This document shows, piece after piece, positions 38,510-44,088 of a stretch of DNA of 44,088 nucleotides (within the stretch, counting starts at the first letter, position 1; each line of letters starts with the position of its first letter). The translations under genes were made by a program, and so were the position numbers. Origin of the DNA: Acinetobacter sp. CFCC 10889 (GTDB lineage: Bacteria > Pseudomonadota > Gammaproteobacteria > Pseudomonadales > Moraxellaceae); NCBI RefSeq assembly GCF_003268395.1, contig NZ_LQXQ01000033.1, forward strand, positions 1 to 44,088, given 5' to 3'. The notes beneath the pieces were generated by a model. That model searched no databases. It had not been told where the DNA came from and saw only the letters and a list, made by a program, of their open reading frames with translations.

Positions 38510-40099
38510 TCAATCATCATCTTGTGACTTTTCCAATGCCACAATATGAACTTTATCAATCTTATGCCCATCCATCGTAACGACTTCAAACATATATCCA
38601 TCGGCTTCAAACTTTACGCCACTTTCAGGCAAACGCCCCAAGTGAAATAAGATATAACCTGAAAGAGTTGAATATTGTTCCGACTCATCGACCAAATCAC
38701 GCCCTAAAAGCAAAGACACATGGCGTATATCTGTTGAACCATCTAACATCAGTGAACCATCTTCCAAGCTTTCGGCTGCGGCTTCTAATTCATCTTCATC
38801 AGGAAACTCGCCTGCAATGGCTTCCAATACATCAATGGGTGTCGCAATCCCTTCGATAGAGCCATATTCATTCAGTACGATCGCCATTTGTAAAGGTGCT
38901 TGACGTAATTGCTCCATCACCATCAAGACTTGTGCATTTTCATGCACAATCACAGGCTCACGTAGATGTTTTTCAAAATCTAAAATTCCTGTTTCAATAT
39001 AGTCGTTCAATACTTTATGTGTAGGAACAATCCCAGCAATATTATCCAGTTCACCATGTGCCAAGATCAAACGAGAATGTGCCATTGACATTAAATTTTC
39101 TTTAATACTGGCTTCATCATCATCCAAATCTAACCATTCCAACTCTGGGCGTGGTGTCATTACGGATTTAACAGGACGTTCAGACAAACCTAAAACACCT
39201 TGTACCATCACACTATGATAGGCACTATTTTCCGAGTCAAAAATCTCATCAGCTAAGGCTTGTGTTGCCAAAACATCTTCAGGTTTATTATTTTGACCAT
39301 CCGCATTTGCTATACTTTTCCCACCAAGCATACGCATCACTGCTGAAGCAGTACGGAAACGTAAATCTGTGGTAGTCACCGTTTTTTCTTGGTTTTTACG
39401 CATAGTTTGGTTAAAGAACTCAATCATGACCGAGAAACCAATCGCTGCGTATAAATAACCTTTTGGAATGTGATAACCAAAACCTTCCACGATGAGCGAA
39501 AAACCAATCATCATTAAGAAACACAGGCATAAAATCACGATAGTTGGATGTTTACCCACAAACTCCATCAAAGGTTTTGATGCCCATAGCATGATTCCTA
39601 CAGCAATCACTACAGCAATCATCATCACTGAGAGTTCTTTCACCATTCCCACAGCGGTGATCACACTATCGAGTGAAAACACCGCATCAAGTACCACGAT
39701 CTGAACGATTACCATCCAGAAAGCAGCGTGTACAGGATTTTCCTCTTTGATTGGTCCATGTCCTTCCAACTGTTCACGCAGCTCCATTGTGCCTTTAAAC
39801 AAGAGGAATACACCACCAAACAACAGGATCAAATCACGCCCTGAAAATGGATGTTCTAAAATATGGAATAGCGGCTTAGTCAGCGTAATCACCCACGCTA
39901 TAGATGCTAATAGCACCATTCGCATACAGAGTGCGAGCATTAATCCTAAAATACGTGCTTTATTACGCTGTTCTGGTGGTAATTTTTCCGCAAGAATAGC
40001 GATAAAAACAAGGTTATCAATACCAAGAACGATTTCGAGGACCACAAGCGTTGCTAATCCCACCCATGCGGAAGGATCAGACATCCATTCTAAAATCAT
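38510..40099 (-). CDS. TerC-family membrane protein with CBS and CorC domains
   Basis: The product has 529 residues, the size and plan of E. coli YoaE/YegH. The N-terminal ~235 residues are a TerC domain with about seven membrane helices and its two acidic motifs ([15 protein letters not shown] and [15 protein letters not shown]). A linker, a CBS pair (about 300-430) with [13 protein letters not shown], and a C-terminal CorC/HlyC transporter-associated domain (about 445-525) follow. TerC proteins are linked to metal-ion (Mn2+) export; the CBS-CorC half suggests a nucleotide- or Mg-sensing regulatory part. GAGAGGTG precedes the ATG. The frame stays open for 49 codons after the UGA stop. No yybP-ykoY (Mn) riboswitch is visible upstream. 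Confidence 0.93.
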   Translation of the reverse strand: MILEWMSDPSAWVGLATLVVLEIVLGIDNLVFIAILAEKLPPEQRNKARILGLMLALCMRMVLLASIAWVITLTKPLFHILEHPFSGRDLILLFGGVFLLFKGTMELREQLEGHGPIKEENPVHAAFWMVIVQIVVLDAVFSLDSVITAVGMVKELSVMMIAVVIAVGIMLWASKPLMEFVGKHPTIVILCLCFLMMIGFSLIVEGFGYHIPKGYLYAAIGFSVMIEFFNQTMRKNQEKTVTTTDLRFRTASAVMRMLGGKSIANADGQNNKPEDVLATQALADEIFDSENSAYHSVMVQGVLGLSERPVKSVMTPRPELEWLDLDDDEASIKENLMSMAHSRLILAHGELDNIAGIVPTHKVLNDYIETGILDFEKHLREPVIVHENAQVLMVMEQLRQAPLQMAIVLNEYGSIEGIATPIDVLEAIAGEFPDEDELEAAAESLEDGSLMLDGSTDIRHVSLLLGRDLVDESEQYSTLSGYILFHLGRLPESGVKFEADGYMFEVVTMDGHKIDKVHIVALEKSQDDD

Positions 40100-40456
40100 G
40101 ACTGCACCTCTCTAATGCAAAGTGGCATTATGCTTTTGAATAAAATGCAGTTTAGATTCAAGTGATGGAATGCTTTTGTTATATGAGAAGAATATGTATT
40201 TTCGGAGCGATGACAACCACTACCCATGTTGATTCATTTGTTTGTTGTAAAACAGATGTCAATTATATCAAGACTCATTAGGAATTCATCTTTTTTTTCA
40301 CAATCGCTATAAATCACTTTCCACGCAAGTAAATTCAACACAGAGCATTACAAAACATTGCAAACAAAACACAACTTCATGCAACCTTGTCATATTTATG
40401 CCGTAGAATCATAATGAAAAATAAAGATTTAAGATGATGAAGGTGAAAAATAATTT
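40100..40456. other. Divergent intergenic region between the TerC and LOG genes
   Basis: This 357-bp AT-rich interval contains the promoter for the LOG gene (40387-40415). The side facing the TerC gene shows no clear promoter and no recognisable riboswitch. Nothing else is supported. Confidence 0.5.
40387..40415 (+). promoter_or_regulatory. Predicted promoter of the LOG gene
   Basis: TTGTCA (40387-40392), an exact 17-bp spacer and CATAAT (40410-40415) lie 41 bp upstream of the start codon at 40457. Both hexamers match the sigma70 consensus at five of six positions. Confidence 0.55.
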
Positions 40457-41080
40457 ATGAATAATGCATTAATCAACCCACTTGATCCAACACTCTCCAC
40501 TGAAAATAAAGCAACACAGGTTTTAATCGCTCTTTATTGTGGCTCACGTTTTGGCAATAACCCGATTTATAAAGAAAAAGCCATCCATCTAGCACAAGGT
40601 ATTGCAGAACATGGTTTTGGTATTGTGTATGGTGGTGCAAGTATTGGTTTAATGGGACAAGTCGCAGATACTGTTACGGAACATGGTGGTGAAGTCGTTG
40701 GTGTGATTCCAGAGTTCATGTTGGACTATGAAGTTGCTCATAAAAATTTAACTGAATTACACATTGTGGAAAATATGCACTCTCGAAAAGCCATGATGGC
40801 AGAACGTGCCAGTGCTTTTGTTGCCCTACCAGGTGGTTTAGGTACATTTGAGGAAATACTTGAAGTTGCCACTTGGGGACAGCTCAATCAACACCAAAAA
40901 CCAATGATGCTATATAACGTGAATGGTTTTTACAATCATATGATTGCACAGCTTGATCATGCGGTTCAGGAAGGTTTTTTACCACCACAGCATCGTGCAA
41001 AATTGATCGTTTGTGAAACTGAAGATGAAATTTTTTCTGCGATTCGTAATTTACAAACACCAAAAAAATTTGTGATCTAA
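40457..41080 (+). CDS. LOG-family protein (nucleoside 5'-monophosphate phosphoribohydrolase)
   Basis: The product is a 207-residue Rossmann-fold enzyme of the LONELY GUY family, often mis-annotated as lysine decarboxylase. Typical segments are ALYCGSRFG, IVYGGASIGLMGQVAD, the Arg/Lys helix MHSRKAMMAERASAF and the catalytic loop LPGGLGTFEEILEVATWGQL (PGGxGTxxE). The family removes ribose 5'-phosphate from N6-modified AMP (cytokinin nucleotides) or other nucleotides; the bacterial role outside plant hosts is often unclear. It is monocistronic, with its own promoter and a bidirectional terminator at 41098-41126. Confidence 0.93.
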   Translation: MNNALINPLDPTLSTENKATQVLIALYCGSRFGNNPIYKEKAIHLAQGIAEHGFGIVYGGASIGLMGQVADTVTEHGGEVVGVIPEFMLDYEVAHKNLTELHIVENMHSRKAMMAERASAFVALPGGLGTFEEILEVATWGQLNQHQKPMMLYNVNGFYNHMIAQLDHAVQEGFLPPQHRAKLIVCETEDEIFSAIRNLQTPKKFVI

Positions 41081-41097
41081 ACCAAATTTTTACGCAT

Positions 41098-41126
41098 AAA
41101 AAATCGAGCTAAAGCTCGATTTTTTA
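41098..41126. terminator. Bidirectional terminator
   Basis: AAATCGAGCT pairs with AGCTCGATTT across a 2-base centre, flanked by an A-run and a T-run. It serves the LOG gene on the plus strand and the lipoprotein gene that converges on it. Confidence 0.88.
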
Positions 41127-41153
41127 ATTTTACATATCAATATTTTGAGCAAT

Positions 41154-43001
41154 TTACTTTAAATTAATCTGATAGACTGCAGTTGAACCACTAACTTCAT
41201 TCCCCACAATTAACATCGGTTTAGCATTAGGTGAGTCTTTCGCTGCCACAAAAGTTAAGCCTTCAGGACCCAAATCTGCTTTTTCAATCAAAATCTGCTG
41301 ACCTTTCTTGTCCAAAATCGGCTGACCTTTACTGTCTGTTAAAACTTGATCTTGTTTAAAGTTACGATCATTAAAATATTGTACGAACATCGGTTTTTGC
41401 GGATTGCTAATATCATAAACCATAATGCCACTTTGACGTTCTAAACCAATAAATACAAAGGTCTTTTTGCCAATTTTACCAACAGTCAAACCTTCAGGTT
41501 CAGGACCTTTATTGTCACTACGGTCATCAAATGCCACAACCGCATGATCAGTATTAAAATAGTTCGGAAACAGTTCTGCCACTTTACGCTCCAACTCACT
41601 GCCCGAATCCCAAATCAATTTACCCTGTGCATCCCAAATACTGAATGAACGTGTCCCATAAGCATAAAGCTTGTTATATGTCAGTAAACCATTGGCATCC
41701 AGTTTAGGAGAACCATCAGCATTGATCTCATAACCCATATTCCATGCAATATTTAAGCGCCCTAATTGCTCATCATCACGACATTGACCCGCTTCAGTTG
41801 CCGTTGCACCACAATACGCAAAGACCGTTGGATCAAGTTTTGCACCTTTTGCACCGATGACAATTTGTTGTAAATGTGCAGGATAGTCACCCTCTGCATT
41901 GAAACCTTTTTTATTAAATAAATGTTTCATGCGAATGGATTCAACATAGCCTTTGCTTGCATCTCCTGCAAAATAAGCAGTTTCATCTGCCAACCATTCA
42001 CGTGAATCACCCTCATTGGCTGTGACTAAATACGTTGAACCATTGGCTTGATAATGTGAAATTGCATCAGGCTGATACATGCCCTGCACACCTTGCCATG
42101 CCTGAATATTGATTTTCTTATCTTTATCACTGACATCCAGAGCATTAGCTGCAAGTCCATGATCTTTAAAACCAAGTGGATAAATATCTGTGACCTTTTT
42201 ACTTGTAATGTCAATTTTGGCAATCGCATTATTTTCTTGTAAAGTTACCCAAGCAGTTTTGCCATCATCACTCATCGTAATGTATTCAGGTTCTAGGTCT
42301 TGCGCAACCGTTGCATTTGGTCCAAAAATACGCACACCTGACTGGATCAATTCCGTCTTTTTACTATTCCACGCTTTAAAATCAGCAATCGTTGCAATAG
42401 GTTGATTAATATTTGTCAGGTCAATAATACTGATTGAACCTTCTGGATCGATACTATAGTCATCATTGGGTTCAGCTTCATTTGCCACCAAAACTGTTTT
42501 TCCATCAGGGCTAAATGTCAACATATCAGGCAATGCACCCACATTGACTTTACTAATAAATTTCAAATCTTTGGCACTAAAAAATGCCACAATACCTGTA
42601 TCAGTTTTCTTTTCAGCTTGCACAGCAAGTGCCACAATACCATTTTTCACAGACACAGAATTAACTTCTGAGTTTGCTAAATGCTCACGTGCAGACAATT
42701 CACCAATATGTATAGGCTTTTCAGGATTTGAAGCATCCAATACATCAATCACACCTTTTTTGGCATTCACAACAAAAATCCGTTTTGAAGCAGCATCATA
42801 AGCAGGAATTTCTGCTGCACTCTCTTCAAACACACCTGTTTCATAACTGCCTAAACGGCTTAAACTAATCGTTGTAGGGGTTACTTCCTCTACAACAGGT
42901 GGCTGAGTATTATTGTCATTGTGCTTGTCGTTATCATCATTACATGCCATGAGCCCCATCGAAAGCATTGCGAAACACAGTGCTGAAATCTTAAATTTCA
43001 T
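41154..43001 (-). CDS. Choice-of-anchor I family lipoprotein, beta-propeller phosphatase-like
   Basis: The product is a 615-residue exported lipoprotein with signal peptide and lipobox GLMAC (Cys20). An Asp/Asn-rich linker (about 21-35) follows, then a long repeat-containing beta-propeller domain of the choice-of-anchor I type. Characteristic stretches are IFVVNAKKGVIDVLDASNPEKP, LTFSPDGKTVLVANEAEPNDDY, the acidic SYLVTANEGDSREW-like segment and DRSDNKGPEPEGLTVGKIG. Members of this group are often labelled alkaline phosphatase-like or mesenchyme-specific-like and sit near phosphate-starvation genes. Two or more Pho-box repeats upstream (43066-43083) support phosphate-regulated expression. Enzymatic activity is inferred, not shown. 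Confidence 0.85.
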   Translation of the reverse strand: MKFKISALCFAMLSMGLMACNDDNDKHNDNNTQPPVVEEVTPTTISLSRLGSYETGVFEESAAEIPAYDAASKRIFVVNAKKGVIDVLDASNPEKPIHIGELSAREHLANSEVNSVSVKNGIVALAVQAEKKTDTGIVAFFSAKDLKFISKVNVGALPDMLTFSPDGKTVLVANEAEPNDDYSIDPEGSISIIDLTNINQPIATIADFKAWNSKKTELIQSGVRIFGPNATVAQDLEPEYITMSDDGKTAWVTLQENNAIAKIDITSKKVTDIYPLGFKDHGLAANALDVSDKDKKINIQAWQGVQGMYQPDAISHYQANGSTYLVTANEGDSREWLADETAYFAGDASKGYVESIRMKHLFNKKGFNAEGDYPAHLQQIVIGAKGAKLDPTVFAYCGATATEAGQCRDDEQLGRLNIAWNMGYEINADGSPKLDANGLLTYNKLYAYGTRSFSIWDAQGKLIWDSGSELERKVAELFPNYFNTDHAVVAFDDRSDNKGPEPEGLTVGKIGKKTFVFIGLERQSGIMVYDISNPQKPMFVQYFNDRNFKQDQVLTDSKGQPILDKKGQQILIEKADLGPEGLTFVAAKDSPNAKPMLIVGNEVSGSTAVYQINLK

Positions 43002-43043
43002 TCAAATTTTCCATTTTTGTTGAGTTTAAATTTTGAGTAATTT

Positions 43044-43083
43044 ATGCAACTTGAATGAAATTTTTATGACAGCCTAGTGACAA
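43044..43083 (-). promoter_or_regulatory. Pho box upstream of the choice-of-anchor I lipoprotein
   Basis: On the minus strand, TTGTCAC (43077-43083) and CTGTCAT (43066-43072) are separated by four bases, giving the 11-bp period of PhoB-binding direct repeats. Two weaker copies (ATTTCAT and GTTGCAT) continue at the same period toward the gene. The best pair ends 64 bp before the ATG at 43001. Confidence 0.6.
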
Positions 43084-43182
43084 AATAATTGCAGTTTATT
43101 GACCAAAAAACAAAACATGCTTTCTACAGATTTCACATCAGCTTTACTTTAGAATATTGAAAAATCCAAATTTTGCAGAGCT

Positions 43183-44088
43183 ATGACCGCCACGCCATCG
43201 CATCAAAAATTACAGCCTGAGTTTTACCTATTGGTCTTTTTGGTGTCCATCGACTTTTTCATGCAAGGTTTGGACACTACGATTATTAACACTGCACTGC
43301 CCTCTATGGCAGAAAGTTTGCAGGAAAATCCCTTACGTATGCATGGGGTGGTCATCAGCTATGTATTGTCGGTTGCAGCCTGTATTCCGCTCAGTGGTTG
43401 GCTCGCAGATCGTTTTGGGGTACGCAATACTTTCTTTGCTGCGATTGTGATTTTTACCCTCGCCTCTCTTGGCTGTGCATTTTCCAATGATTTTAATGTC
43501 TTAATTGCCTTTCGAGTACTGCAAGGTATTGGTGGTGCATTGCTGTTGCCTGTCGGGCGCTTGGCAATGTTGCGGATTATTCCCCGTGAGCAGTTTTTAT
43601 CTGCCATGAGTTTAATGAGTTTGGCAGGTTTAATGGGACCACTGATGGGACCGACTTTAGGGGGTTGGTTGGTCGAATTTGCGTCTTGGCATTGGATTTT
43701 TCTGATCAATTTACCCATTGGGCTGTTGGGCATGTTTGTGACCTTTAGAGCCATGCCGAATGCCACCGAACCTTCAGTGAAGAAATTTGACTTGAGTGGC
43801 TTTGTTTTATTGGTCATTGCGATGGTGGGTATGGCTTTGGGCATTGAAAATATCGCAAGTCGTGAAGTGTCAAAAAGTTTCAGTCTTGCTTTATTGATCA
43901 CAGGTTTGCTCGCTGCACTGATCTATGCTTATCATGCACATACCCATCAAAATGCGTTATTTCGCAGTAAATTATTTAAAAATAAAATCTATGCCATTGG
44001 GATTTTGGGCAATTTTTTTGCACGTTTTGGCAGTAATGCGATTCCGTTTATTTTACCGTTAATGTTGCAAGTTGCGTTTAAAATGGGG
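43183..44088 (+). CDS. DHA2 MFS efflux transporter, MdtD-like (3' end outside window)
   Basis: This is the first 302 codons of a major facilitator transporter, open to the window edge. It begins MTATPSHQKLQPEFYLL, with helix 1 carrying the DHA2 motif FFMQGLDTTIINTALPSMA. The loop 2-3 motif GWLADRFGVRNTFF, the helix 4 motif RVLQGIGGALLLPVGRLAML and the motif C-like LMGPLMGPTLGGWLVEFASWHWIFLINLP follow. These match the 14-helix DHA2 drug-efflux group, and by memory most closely E. coli MdtD. The substrate is not predictable. It is divergent from the lipoprotein gene, sharing about 180 bp. A minus-strand frame inside it (43359-43901) is only a shadow. Confidence 0.9.
   Translation, partial: MTATPSHQKLQPEFYLLVFLVSIDFFMQGLDTTIINTALPSMAESLQENPLRMHGVVISYVLSVAACIPLSGWLADRFGVRNTFFAAIVIFTLASLGCAFSNDFNVLIAFRVLQGIGGALLLPVGRLAMLRIIPREQFLSAMSLMSLAGLMGPLMGPTLGGWLVEFASWHWIFLINLPIGLLGMFVTFRAMPNATEPSVKKFDLSGFVLLVIAMVGMALGIENIASREVSKSFSLALLITGLLAALIYAYHAHTHQNALFRSKLFKNKIYAIGILGNFFARFGSNAIPFILPLMLQVAFKMG

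Noticed and set aside
40100..40456. yybP-ykoY manganese riboswitch upstream of the TerC-family gene
   Set aside because: TerC genes are often under this riboswitch, but the conserved core sequence is not visible in the leader.
43359..43901. 180-codon minus-strand open frame
   Set aside because: It lies antisense inside the MdtD-like transporter gene, whose plus-strand frame shows clear family motifs.

Overview
The window looks like chromosomal DNA from a gammaproteobacterium of the genus Acinetobacter. The evidence is an AT-rich genome with Acinetobacter-type protein sequences and gene order: PBP1a divergent from pilMNOPQ, then aroK-aroB, a SPOR-domain protein and gltBD, together with a seven-function Mrp antiporter operon in which MrpA and MrpB are fused. 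The genus is an inference from recalled protein families and gene order, since no search was run. I see no rRNA, tRNA, insertion sequence, prophage or CRISPR array. Nearly everything reads as intact chromosomal backbone.

Layout, left to right. 1-877 is AT-rich DNA with no convincing protein gene. It holds a perfect 20-bp palindrome, two terminator-like hairpins and a possible small RNA gene. Next come an unrecognised exported protein, probably outer membrane (878-2014), the chaperone htpG, a small LprI-like secreted protein, ompW, an Na+/H+ antiporter-family permease and an alpha/beta hydrolase divergent from a hotdog-fold (DUF4442) protein. From 8678 a UvrD-type helicase is followed 35 bp later by an ABC/COG3950-like ATPase. 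An AraC-family regulator and a small fatty-acid-hydroxylase-like protein come next.

The mrpA(B)CDEFG operon (13845-20055) encodes a multisubunit Na+(K+)/H+ antiporter. It faces a di-iron, ferritin-like 'metal-dependent hydrolase' across a shared terminator. On the minus strand, gltB-gltD (glutamate synthase) lies downstream of a tightly packed run pilM-N-O-P-Q-aroK-aroB-SPOR, which is transcribed divergently from ponA (PBP1a). This places type IV pilus assembly, shikimate synthesis and peptidoglycan synthesis side by side. The right end holds a TerC/CBS/CorC membrane protein, a LOG-family phosphoribohydrolase, a choice-of-anchor-I lipoprotein with a well-formed Pho box upstream, and the 5' part of a DHA2/MdtD-like efflux transporter that runs off the window.

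The least conventional material is the helicase/ATPase pair. The ATPase keeps its P-loop but has lost its ABC signature, its catalytic Glu and its switch His in the expected positions, so it may bind ATP without hydrolysing it efficiently. Several inverted repeats also stand out in the leaders of ompW, gltB and the hydroxylase gene. I do not see a clear-cut new defence island or mobile system.
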